Assembly: GCA_021287185.1 (NCBI GenBank)
Contig: JAJTAZ010000023.1
Span: forward strand, 1 to 64,000
DNA length: 64,000 bases
Source: Burkholderiales bacterium
GTDB lineage: Bacteria > Pseudomonadota > Gammaproteobacteria > Burkholderiales > Burkholderiaceae
Reading direction: 5' to 3'
Of this stretch, positions 9,143 through 18,154 are shown in pieces. A model generated the notes under the pieces. That model was not told where the DNA came from and did not search any database. It saw only the letters and a list, made by a program, of their open reading frames with translations. Each line of letters starts with the position of its first letter. Within the stretch, counting starts at the first letter, position 1. The translations under genes and the position numbers were made by a program.

Positions 9143-9350
9143 AAAAGCCCTTTGTGCTTGGTTGATGGGTTCAATACTGTTTTCATTGTACGCCTCTCAA
9201 ATCGACACAAAAGGCACATTTTGAAAAATACCACTTCCTACTGTGAGCACAAAGTTTAAGTAAAAAAATTTCCTAAAAACGCACCTTTTTGGGGAAAACC
9301 ATTGGCGAACATGATACAAAATCACACGCCCACGCCACAAACCACAGTCG
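9143..9350. other. Leader region of frdABCD
   Basis: 208 bases between the ygiD-like stop and frdA on the minus strand, presumably holding the frd promoter. A TACAAT box lies about 50 bases before the frdA start, but no -35 at standard spacing was found, and no full FNR or NarL site could be recognised. Confidence 0.4.
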
Positions 9351-10172
9351 TTATGAATAAAACACCATTGAGCGCATTGACATACTCGACAGCTCCAGCA
9401 CCTCATTGAAAAAGCCCACTTGCTCACGCGCGCTGTCCCACACGCCCAGCACATACAACAAAGGAATCAAATGCTCAGTTGTTGGGTGCGCCAAATTCGC
9501 ATCGGCGATTTGCGAGAAATTCACCACAGTGGATACATCAGCGCGCACAATCGCATCCGCCACCGTTGCATCAAACGCCACTGCCCAGTCATACGCAGGC
9601 GCATTGTCTTGCCAGCGTACCGCAGGTAAATTGTGCACCACATTGCCACTGCCGATAATCATTACACCCTCGCTACGCAACACCGCGAGTTTTTGCGCCA
9701 AGGCAAAATGCTCGGCAGGTGATTTACGCACATCCACGCTCAACTGAAACACGGGCACATCCGCCTCAGGATACATGTGCAACAAAAATGCCCAAGCACC
9801 GTGATCCAGCCCCCAAGTGTCATCCGCCAAAACCTCGGGCGCAAGTTCACGCACGCGCTGAGCAAATTCAGGTGCGCCTTGCGCGGGATACTGTTGCTCA
9901 AACAACTGACGCGGAAAACCGCCAAAATCATGAATCGTGCGCGGCTGCGCGTTGGTGAGAACATGCGTTGCACCCTGCGTCATCCAGTGCGCGGAAACAC
10001 ACAAAATCGCTTTCAGTCGCGGCAAAGCGGCTCCGATGGCACGCCAAGCGCGTGAAATCTCGGTGTCCTCAATCGCGTGCATGGGACTGCCGTGACCGAT
10101 GAACAATGCAGGCAAAAGGGTGCTGGATGATTGGTGTAATGCAGATAAAATATTGGGTAATTGAGTATTCAT
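9351..10172 (-). CDS. ygiD: Extradiol ring-cleavage dioxygenase, YgiD/DODA family
   Basis: 273 residues of the class III extradiol (LigB-type) dioxygenase family. Near the N-terminus LFIGHGSPM provides a metal-binding histidine; SAHWMTQGATH, DFGGFPRQLFEQQYPAQGAPE and WGLDHGAWAFLLHMYPEADVPV, then GSGNVVHNL, are the conserved blocks of bacterial YgiD, a zinc or iron enzyme that opens 4,5-positions of DOPA-like catechols. The physiological substrate in bacteria is uncertain. Transcribed in the same direction as frd but separated from it by 208 bases. Upstream lies the divergent ahcY promoter. Confidence 0.88.
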   Translation of the reverse strand: MNTQLPNILSALHQSSSTLLPALFIGHGSPMHAIEDTEISRAWRAIGAALPRLKAILCVSAHWMTQGATHVLTNAQPRTIHDFGGFPRQLFEQQYPAQGAPEFAQRVRELAPEVLADDTWGLDHGAWAFLLHMYPEADVPVFQLSVDVRKSPAEHFALAQKLAVLRSEGVMIIGSGNVVHNLPAVRWQDNAPAYDWAVAFDATVADAIVRADVSTVVNFSQIADANLAHPTTEHLIPLLYVLGVWDSAREQVGFFNEVLELSSMSMRSMVFYS

Positions 10173-10251
10173 GAGGCGACTTAATAAAAAATATCAAAAT
10201 ATAGTTTGAGCATTCTAACCGAATGCCCAATAAAATACCGAAAGCACCCAT

Positions 10252-10281
10252 TTGTGCACAATCAAAGCCTTGTGTTATAAT
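10252..10281 (+). promoter_or_regulatory. Sigma-70 promoter of the ahcY operon
   Basis: TTGTGC (10252-10257), an 18-base spacer and a perfect TATAAT (10276-10281). The expected transcription start, about 10288, falls just ahead of the first riboswitch helix, which supports both calls. Confidence 0.75.
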
Positions 10282-10291
10282 CCGCCGCACT

Positions 10292-10374
10292 CATCAAGGA
10301 GCGTTGCATCGGTACTCAATGACCGACAGGCTTGGTGGGTTTCAAACGGGTTTATCCCGCATCAACCACGCTCA
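10292..10374 (+). ncRNA. S-adenosylhomocysteine (SAH) riboswitch
   Basis: The segment carries the family's conserved core GGAGCGTTGCA, then CAGGCTTGG, then a downstream ACGCTCA. Helix P1 forms between CATCAAG (10292-10298) and CTTGGTG (10331-10337) with one G-U pair; P2 between TCGGT (10309-10313) and ACCGA (10322-10326); an extra hairpin CGGG/CCCG (10347-10359); and the pseudoknot P4 between GAGCG (10299-10303) and CGCTC (10369-10373). SAH riboswitches are known to precede ahcY in beta- and gammaproteobacteria and switch expression on when the toxic by-product SAH accumulates. Here the aptamer ends about 95 bases before ahcY. Confidence 0.93.
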
Positions 10375-10467
10375 CTTACCCTTAATTTTTAATCAAGTGG
10401 TTTGAGTGAGCAACCCCCTGACACCATCAGAATTGCCCACTGCCCTTGCAACTTTTGGAGCAGAACA

Positions 10468-11871
10468 ATGGCTTATATCACCGAAAACGCCCACATCGCC
10501 GACATCGCTTTGGCGGATTGGGGTCGTAAAGAACTCAACATCGCAGAAACCGAAATGCCCGGTTTAATGGCTTTGCGCCGCGATTATGGCGACAGCAAAC
10601 CACTCAAAGGCGCGCGCATCGCTGGTTCACTGCACATGACGATTCAAACCGCCGCCCTCATCGAAACTTTGCAAGCCTTGGGCGCAGAGGTTCGCTGGGT
10701 GTCGTGCAATATTTTTTCTACCCAAGACCACGCTGCCGCTGCGATTGTCGCCACGGGCACGCCTGTGTTTGCCTACAAAGGTGAGTCTTTGCAAGACTAT
10801 TGGGATTTCACCCACCGAATTTTCGATTGGGGCAACGGTCAATACGCCAATATGATTTTGGACGATGGCGGCGATGCGACCATGCTGTTGATTCTCGGTG
10901 CAAAAGCCGAAAAAGATTTAAGCGTTTTGGACAAACCAACTTCTGAAGAAGAAACGATTTTATTTGCCGCGATTAAAGCGCAATTGCAAAAAGACGGCGC
11001 GTGGTATTCAACCCGTCTCGATTCCATCCAAGGCGTGACCGAAGAGACCACCACAGGTGTGAAACGTTTGTACGAAATGCAAAAACGTGGCGAATTGCCA
11101 TTCCCTGCGATTAACGTCAACGACTCAGTCACCAAGTCAAAATTTGATAACTTGTACGGCTGCCGCGAGTCTTTGGTGGACGGCATCAAACGCGCCACCG
11201 ATGTGATGATTGCGGGTAAAGTCGCGGTGGTCTGCGGTTATGGCGACGTGGGTAAAGGCTCAGCGCAGTCTTTGCGTGGTTTGGGCGCGACCGTGATGAT
11301 TACCGAGATTGACCCTATTTGCGCATTGCAAGCCGCGATGGAAGGCTACCGCGTGGTGACTTTGGACGACGTGGTTGGACAAGCAGATATTTTTGTCACC
11401 ACCACAGGCAATAAAGACATCATCACCGCCGCACACATGGCAAACATGCGTGACCAAGCGATTGTCTGCAACATCGGTCACTTTGACAACGAAATTGACA
11501 TCGCAGGCATCAAAGATTTGCAATGGGAAAACATCAAACCGCAGGTCGATCATGTGATTTTCCCTGATGGCAAACGCATTATTTTATTGGCCGAGGGTCG
11601 TTTGATTAACCTCGGTTGCGCAACGGGTCATCCTTCATTTGTGATGAGCAATTCGTTCACCAATCAAACTTTGGCACAAATTGAATTGTTCACCCGTGGC
11701 GAGCAGTACAAAAACGAAGTGTATGTATTGCCCAAGCACTTGGATGAGAAAGTTGCGCGTTTGCATTTGGAGCGCATCGGTGCGAAACTGACGGTGTTGT
11801 CGCAAGAGCAAGCAGACTACATCGGTGTGAAGGTCGAAGGACCTTATAAGCCTGACCATTATCGTTACTAA
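10468..11871 (+). CDS. ahcY: Adenosylhomocysteinase (SAH hydrolase)
   Basis: 467 residues. Hydrolyses S-adenosyl-L-homocysteine to adenosine and homocysteine, removing the product inhibitor of methyltransferases. The NAD-binding loop [18 protein letters not shown], the [16 protein letters not shown] and [10 protein letters not shown] blocks, the family insertion around [11 protein letters not shown] and the C-terminal [10 protein letters not shown] tail (the lysine and tyrosine reach into the partner subunit's NAD site) are all present. The open frame extends upstream to 10402, but homology begins with the ATG at 10468, which has GGAG seven bases before it. First gene of an operon controlled by the SAH riboswitch. 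Confidence 0.97.
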   Translation: MAYITENAHIADIALADWGRKELNIAETEMPGLMALRRDYGDSKPLKGARIAGSLHMTIQTAALIETLQALGAEVRWVSCNIFSTQDHAAAAIVATGTPVFAYKGESLQDYWDFTHRIFDWGNGQYANMILDDGGDATMLLILGAKAEKDLSVLDKPTSEEETILFAAIKAQLQKDGAWYSTRLDSIQGVTEETTTGVKRLYEMQKRGELPFPAINVNDSVTKSKFDNLYGCRESLVDGIKRATDVMIAGKVAVVCGYGDVGKGSAQSLRGLGATVMITEIDPICALQAAMEGYRVVTLDDVVGQADIFVTTTGNKDIITAAHMANMRDQAIVCNIGHFDNEIDIAGIKDLQWENIKPQVDHVIFPDGKRIILLAEGRLINLGCATGHPSFVMSNSFTNQTLAQIELFTRGEQYKNEVYVLPKHLDEKVARLHLERIGAKLTVLSQEQADYIGVKVEGPYKPDHYRY

Positions 11872-11929
11872 AAAACGAGGGCGGTACATTTGTTTTCACC
11901 CACCACTCGACCCAAACATCGGAGTTCCT

Positions 11930-12289
11930 ATGAAAGAACTATTAAATTTTTCTATCAAAGGACGTTTAAGACGTCGGTATTTTTGGATTGGTAAAATTGT
12001 AATACTCACAGTTTTAATAATTTTATTTACAATTCTATCTTTTTTAAGGGGATTTATTGGGGAGGATATTTTAGCAATTTTTGGTTTGATAGCCCTTGTA
12101 TTCTATGCCATATTCTCTTTTTCTTTATCAATACGTAGGCTTCATGATTTAGACATATCTGGTTGGTGGTTTGCACTCCAACTCATTCCCATTGTTGGTG
12201 AAATTCAATTTTTAATATTGTTGTTCAGTAAGGGGACTGTTGGTAATAATCGTTTTGGTACAGATACTAAAACACAAAATTCAAGATAA
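11930..12289 (+). CDS. DUF805 membrane protein
   Basis: 119 residues of the DUF805 family: a basic amphipathic N-terminus (MKELLNFSIKGRLRRRYFWIG), three to four hydrophobic helices, and the family hallmark RRLHDLDISGWW followed by IPIVGEI and a G-N-N-R-F-G ending. Function of the family is unknown; members are small inner-membrane proteins. The coding DNA is markedly more AT-rich than ahcY, tlyA and metF around it, so it is probably a later insertion into this operon. GGAG lies ahead of the ATG. Runs in the operon direction and ends 17 bases before the next gene. Confidence 0.88.
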   Translation: MKELLNFSIKGRLRRRYFWIGKIVILTVLIILFTILSFLRGFIGEDILAIFGLIALVFYAIFSFSLSIRRLHDLDISGWWFALQLIPIVGEIQFLILLFSKGTVGNNRFGTDTKTQNSR

Positions 12290-12306
12290 TATCAAGGAGT
12301 ATTCAA

Positions 12307-12657
12307 ATGACACGCTGGCTAATTCACTGGGCAATTGCCACAGTTGCATTGATGGCACTGCCTTATTTATTCAGTGGCATTACCATCAACGAACCGATGA
12401 CCGCGCTCATGGCCGCTCTGGTGCTGGGTTTAATCAACACCTTCATCAAACCCGTGGTGAGTCTGCTCACCCTGCCCTTGCAAATCTTGAGTTTGGGTTT
12501 GGTGACTTTATTGATTAACGCGGGCTTGCTATTTTTGGTCAGTTCTTTGGTCAAAGGCTTTCACATTGACACCTTCGGTACGGCGTTTTGGGCTGCCATT
12601 GTGTATGGCTTAATCAACTGGGCTGTCAGCAGTATGCTGGCCAATGATAAAAAATAA
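12307..12657 (+). CDS. YvlD-like (phage holin 4_2 family) membrane protein
   Basis: 116 residues with four hydrophobic helices and the family motif GLINTFIKPVVSLLTLPLQI followed by LGLVTLLINAGLLFLVS. This is the widespread YvlD/COG1950 family; despite the database name it is not evidence of a prophage, and its function is unknown. In many Burkholderiales a member of this family sits between ahcY and metF, which fits the position here. AGGAG ribosome binding site before the ATG; tlyA starts two bases after its stop. Confidence 0.9.
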   Translation: MTRWLIHWAIATVALMALPYLFSGITINEPMTALMAALVLGLINTFIKPVVSLLTLPLQILSLGLVTLLINAGLLFLVSSLVKGFHIDTFGTAFWAAIVYGLINWAVSSMLANDKK

Positions 12658-12659
12658 CC

Positions 12660-13487
12660 ATGCCACGTATTGACCAAGTGCTTGTGACGCAAAACCTTGC
12701 TGAATCGCGCGCGCACGCGCAGCGTTTGGTGAGTGATGGACGCGTCTCATGGCACAATGGGCGTGATTGGCAAACCGTCAAAAAAGCCTCATACGAATTG
12801 GATGAAACCACACCTTTACAGGTCGCCGATTCGGACACCGATAAATTCGTCTCGCGCGCAGGCATGAAACTCGCAGGCGCATTGGCACACACGCAGTTCT
12901 CTGTCACGGGCTTAAACGTATTGGACTTGGGTACAAGCACGGGCGGATTTGCCGATTGCTTGCTGCAAAATGATGCGGCGCGTGTCATCGGTGTGGACGT
13001 GGGTCATGGCCAGTTACACCCACGTTTGCAGGGCGAGCCACGTTTGACGGTGTTTGAGAACTTAAACGCACGTTATTTGAATGCCGAGACTCTGGCTGAG
13101 CGTTTTGCGGATTTGAATGATGAGAATAAGAACGTAGCACCCATCACACATGGGTTTGCTCAGTTTTTTGACCTTGCTGTCGCGGATTTATCGTTCATCT
13201 CATTGACCAAGGTTTTGCCAATCTTCACAACCAACGATGACAGCCTACTCAAACCCAACGGACACATCCTCATGCTGGTCAAACCGCAGTTTGAGTTGGA
13301 TGCAGATGCGCTGAGCAAAGCAGGTATCGTCAAAGACCCAGCGCGCTACGCCGAAGTACAAGCCAATATTTTGCAAGCTTGTGTGGCGCAAAATTTAACC
13401 GTATTGGACTATTTTGCCAGCCCGATTACGGGCACCGATGGCAACCACGAATTTTTCGTGTTTGCTCAGTTTCAACCCAACAATTAA
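12660..13487 (+). CDS. tlyA: TlyA-family rRNA (cytidine-2'-O)-methyltransferase
   Basis: 275 residues. An N-terminal S4 RNA-binding domain (RIDQVLVTQNLAESRAHAQR, about residues 3-65) is followed by an FtsJ/RrmJ-type SAM methyltransferase domain with LDLGTSTGGFADCLLQ as motif I, VIGVDVGHGQLHPRL as motif II and DLAVADLSFISL as motif IV. TlyA proteins 2'-O-methylate 16S and/or 23S rRNA; the older name hemolysin A is misleading. A SAM-dependent enzyme in an SAH-controlled operon makes functional sense because it generates SAH. Two bases separate it from the previous gene and six from metF. Confidence 0.9.
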   Translation: MPRIDQVLVTQNLAESRAHAQRLVSDGRVSWHNGRDWQTVKKASYELDETTPLQVADSDTDKFVSRAGMKLAGALAHTQFSVTGLNVLDLGTSTGGFADCLLQNDAARVIGVDVGHGQLHPRLQGEPRLTVFENLNARYLNAETLAERFADLNDENKNVAPITHGFAQFFDLAVADLSFISLTKVLPIFTTNDDSLLKPNGHILMLVKPQFELDADALSKAGIVKDPARYAEVQANILQACVAQNLTVLDYFASPITGTDGNHEFFVFAQFQPNN

Positions 13488-13493
13488 AACACC

Positions 13494-14321
13494 ATGACTT
13501 TATCCATTCCCGTATCTTTCGAATTTTTCCCGCCGAAAACTGCTGAGGGCGAAGAAAAACTCATGCACACCGTGACACAATTGGCCACGCACAACCCTGA
13601 GTTTTTTTCGGTCACCTACGGCGCGGGCGGCTCAACGCAGGCAGGCACATTCAACGCCGTTGCCAATATTCGCTCAAAAGGCTTTGAAGCCGCACCGCAT
13701 TTATCGTGCGTTGGCGCGACCCGTGCAAACACACTCAATATACTCGATGAACTCAAAGCGCAAGGCGTGAACCGCATCGTTGCCCTGCGCGGTGATTTGC
13801 CCTCAGGTATGGGTGGCATGGGCGAACTCGCGCACGCATCGGACTTGGTGGCACTCATCCGCGAACACAGTGGCGACTGGTTCCACATCAGCGTTGCGGC
13901 CTATCCTGAGTACCACCCACAGGCACGCACGCCACAGGACGACCTCAAACATTTTGTCAATAAAATGCAAGCAGGCGCGAACACCGCGATTACCCAATAT
14001 TTTTACAATGCCGATGCCTACGCACGCTTTGTCGAGGATGTGCGCGCCAAAGGCGTGAACGCCCCCATCATCCCAGGGATTATGCCGATTACCAACTACA
14101 GCCGCCTCGCACGATTCTCAGAGACCTGCGGCGCGGAAATCCCCCGTTGGGTATTGCTTAAACTCGCGAGTTTTGGCGATGATGCCGAATCCATCAAAGC
14201 TTTTGGTCAAGATGTGGTGGCACAACTGTGCGAACGCTTGGTGCAACTGGGCGCACCGAGTTTGCATTTTTACACTCTGAATCAAGCGGAACCGAGTTTG
14301 GGCGTATTAGAGTCGCTGTAA
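13494..14321 (+). CDS. metF: Methylenetetrahydrofolate reductase [NAD(P)H]
   Basis: 275 residues, the normal length for bacterial MetF. Reduces 5,10-methylene-THF to 5-methyl-THF, the methyl donor for homocysteine remethylation. The N-terminal SFEFFPPKTAEGEEKL holds the catalytic glutamate; SVTYGAGGST, HLSCVGATRANTLNIL, ALRGDLP and ITQYFYNADAY are the TIM-barrel and FAD blocks; the C-terminal HFYTLNQAEPSLGVLE is typical. Last gene of the ahcY operon, so its expression is expected to follow SAH level. A perfect 8-bp inverted repeat follows its stop codon directly. Confidence 0.95.
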   Translation: MTLSIPVSFEFFPPKTAEGEEKLMHTVTQLATHNPEFFSVTYGAGGSTQAGTFNAVANIRSKGFEAAPHLSCVGATRANTLNILDELKAQGVNRIVALRGDLPSGMGGMGELAHASDLVALIREHSGDWFHISVAAYPEYHPQARTPQDDLKHFVNKMQAGANTAITQYFYNADAYARFVEDVRAKGVNAPIIPGIMPITNYSRLARFSETCGAEIPRWVLLKLASFGDDAESIKAFGQDVVAQLCERLVQLGAPSLHFYTLNQAEPSLGVLESL

Positions 14322-14339
14322 TGTCATCAACTGATGACA
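14322..14339. repeat. Perfect inverted repeat after metF
   Basis: TGTCATCA and TGATGACA, separated by AC, begin at the base after the metF stop. No T-run follows, so it is not a classic terminator; it could be an operator for the next gene or a transcript-end stabilising hairpin. Confidence 0.5.
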
Positions 14340-14416
14340 ACAAGTGTAAATCAAACGCGACGAAGTTCTGTCACATTTATCGGATACAATACATCCGTGT
14401 TTAATCCAATGAAACG

Positions 14417-15538
14417 ATGCCCAAAATGATGGTTGATTTTTTTCGCAGACCCGTATTTGAGACCCCAGCATGGGGGATTTTGATTCCGTTGTTCGCACTG
14501 GTCGTTTTATTTGCGTTCAGTGGTGGCAATTTGTCTCTCTTTTCAGGCCTTTTGGTGTGCGTCGCATTGTTGAGTGCGGTATTGGTCGCAGTGCATCATG
14601 CGGAAGTCATCGCCCTGCGGGTGGGTGAGCCGTTTGGCACATTGATTTTGGCTTTGGCTGTGACCATTATTGAGGTGTCTTTGATTGTGACCTTAATGCT
14701 CTCTGGCGGTACTGCCACCAGCGCTTTGGCTCGTGACACAGTGTTCGCAACCGTGATGATTGTGTGCAATGGCGTGGTCGGTCTGTGCTTGCTTTTGGGC
14801 GCTTGGCGACACAAGGTACTGATCTTTCGCGTCGATGGCACCACACCGATGTTATCTGTTTTGGCGGTTTTAAGTACTTTGGTACTGGTTCTACCCAAAT
14901 TCACTTCTTCAACTTCCGAGCCCACATTGAGCAATACCCAGTTGGCTTTTGCTGGGGTTGTTTCTTTGCTGTTGTATATTGTGTTCGTATTTGTCCTGAC
15001 CATTCGGCATCGCGAGCATTTTTTACCTCCAAATCACGATACACCACAAGAGCACGAAGAATACGGCATCGAACAACCGTCCAATCTTGCGATGATTATC
15101 AGTTCTGTATTTTTGCTCCTGTCTCTCGTGGCTGTGGTGGGTTTAGCAAAAACATTGGCTCCAACGATTGAATCGGCTGTGGCTGCGATTTCAGCACCGA
15201 TTGCAGTGGTCGGGGTCATAATTGCATTGTTGGTATTGCTACCCGAAACTGTATCCGCAGTGCAGGCCGCACTGCGCAACCGCATGCAAATCAGTTTCAA
15301 TTTGGCTTTGGGTTCCGCATTGGCCACCATTGGTTTGACCATTCCAGCGGTGGCGGTGATTTCAATTGCCATGCACCTGCCTTTGGAATTGGGTTTACCA
15401 TATAAAGAAATTGCACTGTTGGCTCTGACCTTACTCATTTCCACCATGACCGTCTCTCGCAACAGTGCCACGGTATTGCAAGGTGCGGTGCATTTGGTAT
15501 TGTTTGCGGTTTTTTTATTCTTGAGCATTTTTCCGTAA
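14417..15538 (+). CDS. chaA: Calcium/sodium:proton antiporter, ChaA-like
   Basis: 373-residue inner-membrane protein with about eleven helices arranged as two CaCA-type halves. The first half has the alpha-repeat GEPFGTLILALAVTIIEVSL, the second VVGVIIALLVLLPETVSAVQAAL with the glutamates expected for cation exchange. A charged loop (HREHFLPPNHDTPQEHEEYG, about residues 195-215) separates them. Matches E. coli ChaA in both repeats and length (366). Start could be MPKMM or the inner methionine; both give the same membrane protein. Appears to be a single-gene unit between metF and miaA. Confidence 0.88.
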   Translation: MPKMMVDFFRRPVFETPAWGILIPLFALVVLFAFSGGNLSLFSGLLVCVALLSAVLVAVHHAEVIALRVGEPFGTLILALAVTIIEVSLIVTLMLSGGTATSALARDTVFATVMIVCNGVVGLCLLLGAWRHKVLIFRVDGTTPMLSVLAVLSTLVLVLPKFTSSTSEPTLSNTQLAFAGVVSLLLYIVFVFVLTIRHREHFLPPNHDTPQEHEEYGIEQPSNLAMIISSVFLLLSLVAVVGLAKTLAPTIESAVAAISAPIAVVGVIIALLVLLPETVSAVQAALRNRMQISFNLALGSALATIGLTIPAVAVISIAMHLPLELGLPYKEIALLALTLLISTMTVSRNSATVLQGAVHLVLFAVFLFLSIFP

Positions 15539-15580
15539 GCCTGTTTTAATCCAAGCGTTTCGTCACAACAAATTAACTCA

Positions 15581-16543
15581 ATGTCAGCCAATTCAAGTCA
15601 TCTGCCCAATGCGTTGTTTATTCTCGGCCCCACCGCTTCAGGTAAAACCGCATTGGCTTTGGCACTCGCACAGTCGCGCCACATCGAAATCATCAGCGTG
15701 GATTCGGCCTTGGTGTATCGCGGTATGGACATTGGTACGGCGAAGCCTACACTGGCTGAACGCGCGCTTTGCCCGCACCATTTGATTGACATCATTGAGC
15801 CGACCGAAGCGTACAGCGCGGCGCAGTTCGCCGCCGATGCCACGCGCTTGATTCACGAGATTCACACGCGGGGCAATCTGCCCGTGTTGGTCGGCGGGAC
15901 GATGCTGTATGTCAAAGCGTTACTTGAACCACTCACTGAATTACCCGAATGCAATCCTGAGATTCGCACCGAAATTGACGCGCAGGCGAAAGCGCATGGC
16001 TGGGCGCATCTACACGCGCAACTGGCGCAGTTTGACCCCATCACCGCACAACGCTTAAAGCCCACCGATGCGCAGCGCATCAACCGTGCGATTGAGATTT
16101 ATCGCATTTCGGGTAAACCCATGAGCCAGTGGTGGGCTGAGGATGAACGCAAGCATACGCTACCATTCAAGCCCATCCTAACCGCTTTGATTCCAGAACC
16201 ACGTTCGCTCCTGCATGAACGCATCAATCAGCGATTTTTAAATATGATGGAGCAAGGTTTTTTGGATGAGGTGCGCCATTTGCGCGCACGTGGGGATTTA
16301 ACGGTGGATTTGCCCTCAATGCGCTGTGTCGGCTATCGGCAGGCATGGGAATTTTTGGAGGGTGCGGTGAATTACGATACGTTCATTGATAAAGGTCAAG
16401 CCGCCACGCGCCAACTCGCGAAACGGCAAATGACTTGGATACGTGGCATGCCTGAAATCCAAACGTTTTCCGAATTGGATGTCAACGGCTTGAATCACAT
16501 ACTCAACTCGCACCACGCTCATACCAATTTTTCGAGCGATTGA
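15581..16543 (+). CDS. miaA: tRNA dimethylallyltransferase
   Basis: 320 residues. Adds a dimethylallyl group to N6 of A37 in tRNAs that read UNN codons. P-loop [15 protein letters not shown] near residue 17, then [18 protein letters not shown] (DSxQxYxxxxIgTAKP-type motif), [33 protein letters not shown], and the C-terminal RCVGYRQAW and [13 protein letters not shown]. In many genomes miaA sits beside mutL or hfq; here hfq is elsewhere in the window, so that linkage is lost. Its 3' end overlaps the convergent acr3 gene by 41 bases. Confidence 0.96.
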   Translation: MSANSSHLPNALFILGPTASGKTALALALAQSRHIEIISVDSALVYRGMDIGTAKPTLAERALCPHHLIDIIEPTEAYSAAQFAADATRLIHEIHTRGNLPVLVGGTMLYVKALLEPLTELPECNPEIRTEIDAQAKAHGWAHLHAQLAQFDPITAQRLKPTDAQRINRAIEIYRISGKPMSQWWAEDERKHTLPFKPILTALIPEPRSLLHERINQRFLNMMEQGFLDEVRHLRARGDLTVDLPSMRCVGYRQAWEFLEGAVNYDTFIDKGQAATRQLAKRQMTWIRGMPEIQTFSELDVNGLNHILNSHHAHTNFSSD

Positions 16544-17570
16544 CCCAGCGCACCACGAGCAGCATCACAGGCACTTCGACCAATACGCCGACCACAGTTG
16601 CCAATGCCGCGCCTGATTGAAAGCCAAACAAACTAATCGCCGCCGCCACCGCCAACTCGAAAAAATTACTCGCGCCAATCAACGCCGATGGGCAGGCGAC
16701 ATTGTGTTTTTCGCCGACCGCGCGGTTGAGCCAATACGCCAATCCCGAGTTGAAAAACACTTGGATAAGAATCGGCACGGCGAGCATGGCGATAATCAAG
16801 GGTTGCGCCACAATCGCTTTGCCTTGAAATGCGAACAACAGCACCAAGGTCAACAGCAGTGCGACAATTGAGTAAGTACCCATTTTGTCCATCGTCTGTT
16901 TGAACGCGGCTTCACCTTTTTTGAGTAAAATTTTACGCAAAACTTGAGCGATGATGACAGGAACGACGATGTATAAAACCACCGAAATCAGCAAAGTGTC
17001 CCATGGCACAACAATCGCCGAGAGTCCCAACAACAAACCGACAATCGGCGCAAAGGCAAATATCATAATCGTGTCATTGAGCGCGACTTGCGAGAGTGTG
17101 AACAAGGGCTCACCGTTGGTCAGACGGCTCCAGACAAACACCATCGCGGTACATGGCGCGGCCGCGAGCAAAATCAATCCCGCGATGTAACTGTCCAATT
17201 GTTCGGCGGGCAAATACGGCGCGAACACATGACGAATAAATATCCAGCCGAGCAAGGCCATCGAAAACGGTTTGACCAACCAGTTGATGAACAAAGTCAC
17301 GCCGATGCCGCGCCAATGTTGTTTGACTTGATGCAAAGCCGAAAAATCAATCTTCATCAGCATCGGGATAATCATCACCCAAATCAACAACCCGACGGGC
17401 AAATTGACCTGCGCGACTTCCATCGCGCCCAATTGCTCAAACACAGCAGGCATGAGTTGCCCCAAAACCACACCGACCACGATGCACAGCGCGACCCAGA
17501 GACTGAGATAACGTTCAAACACGCTCATAGATTGGGTTAATGACTTGTGTTCACTCATGATTGAATCCAT
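16503..17570 (-). CDS. acr3: Arsenite efflux permease, ACR3 family
   Basis: 355-residue, roughly ten-helix membrane protein of the ACR3 (bile acid/arsenite/riboflavin) superfamily. [23 protein letters not shown] contains the conserved Cys140 needed for As(III) transport, followed by [41 protein letters not shown] is the conserved glutamate-containing helix. It expels arsenite produced by ArsC. The start may be the first ATG or MSEHKS four codons later; both fall in the end of arsC, a translationally coupled arrangement. Third gene of arsR-arsC-acr3; converges on miaA with overlapping 3' ends. Confidence 0.94.
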   Translation of the reverse strand: MDSIMSEHKSLTQSMSVFERYLSLWVALCIVVGVVLGQLMPAVFEQLGAMEVAQVNLPVGLLIWVMIIPMLMKIDFSALHQVKQHWRGIGVTLFINWLVKPFSMALLGWIFIRHVFAPYLPAEQLDSYIAGLILLAAAPCTAMVFVWSRLTNGEPLFTLSQVALNDTIMIFAFAPIVGLLLGLSAIVVPWDTLLISVVLYIVVPVIIAQVLRKILLKKGEAAFKQTMDKMGTYSIVALLLTLVLLFAFQGKAIVAQPLIIAMLAVPILIQVFFNSGLAYWLNRAVGEKHNVACPSALIGASNFFELAVAAAISLFGFQSGAALATVVGVLVEVPVMLLVVRWVNRSKNWYERGAS

Positions 17571-18097
17571 TGGTTTTGTACCGCTTCATCAGCCTCACCC
17601 GTGACATCGGCAATCGTTTTAATCTCATGGCGAATCGCATTCGCGTCCAACATCTCCAAAGGCAAATTCACAAACACATGCACGCGATTCATAATCATAC
17701 GAAACACTTTGGCAAAATCTGCGCGTTTTTCGGCATCTGTCCCCGTCATACCAGGATCGGGAAAACCCCAGTGCGCGGTCATCGGCGCGCCGTACCAAAT
17801 CGGACAGGTCTCACCAGCGGCGTTGTCGCAGACCGTGAATACAAAATCCATTTGTGGCGCGTCAGGATTGATGGACGGCGCGAATTCGTCCCAACTTTTA
17901 CTGCGCAATGCACTGGTGTTGTAGCCAATCAATTGTAGCTGCTCAATCGCAAATGGGTTCACGCGACCACTGGGCTTGCTGCCCGCGCTGTAGGCGCGAA
18001 ATCGTCCTTTGCCCATCACATTAATCAAACCTTCCGCCATCACACTGCGCGCCGAATTACCTGTGCACAGCACCAAAACGTTATAAACCTTGCTCAT
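17555..18097 (-). CDS. arsC: Arsenate reductase, low-molecular-weight phosphatase type
   Basis: 180 residues. Reduces arsenate to arsenite. The phosphatase-like P-loop CTGNSARS starts at Cys11; the relay cysteines are Cys90 (FTVCDNA) and Cys98 (ETCPIW), giving the three-cysteine pattern C11-C90-C98 of thioredoxin-type ArsC rather than the glutaredoxin-coupled plasmid R773 type. HWGFPDPG carries the general-acid aspartate. It is about 40 residues longer than the Staphylococcus enzyme, in line with the ArsC forms found with ACR3 in proteobacteria. Lies between arsR and acr3. Confidence 0.94.
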   Translation of the reverse strand: MSKVYNVLVLCTGNSARSVMAEGLINVMGKGRFRAYSAGSKPSGRVNPFAIEQLQLIGYNTSALRSKSWDEFAPSINPDAPQMDFVFTVCDNAAGETCPIWYGAPMTAHWGFPDPGMTGTDAEKRADFAKVFRMIMNRVHVFVNLPLEMLDANAIRHEIKTIADVTGEADEAVQNQWIQS

Positions 18098-18154
18098 CCC
18101 TTGCTCCTATTTTAAAAAGCACTCATCATACAAACTAAAAATGACAGAATCGTG

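Noticed and set aside
9162..9174. FNR-like sequence near frdA (TTGA-N5-TCAA)
   Set aside because: The half-sites are spaced by five bases rather than six, and it sits downstream of any likely -10, so it is not a convincing FNR site.
12307..12657. Phage holin as a sign of prophage
   Set aside because: The phage_holin_4_2/YvlD family is a chromosomal membrane protein family; no other phage gene is nearby and it belongs to the ahcY operon.
12660..13487. Haemolysin toxin
   Set aside because: TlyA is an S4-FtsJ rRNA methyltransferase; the haemolysin name is historical.
15034..15591. 185-residue open frame antisense to the chaA-like gene
   Set aside because: Composition mirrors the membrane protein on the other strand; no independent support.
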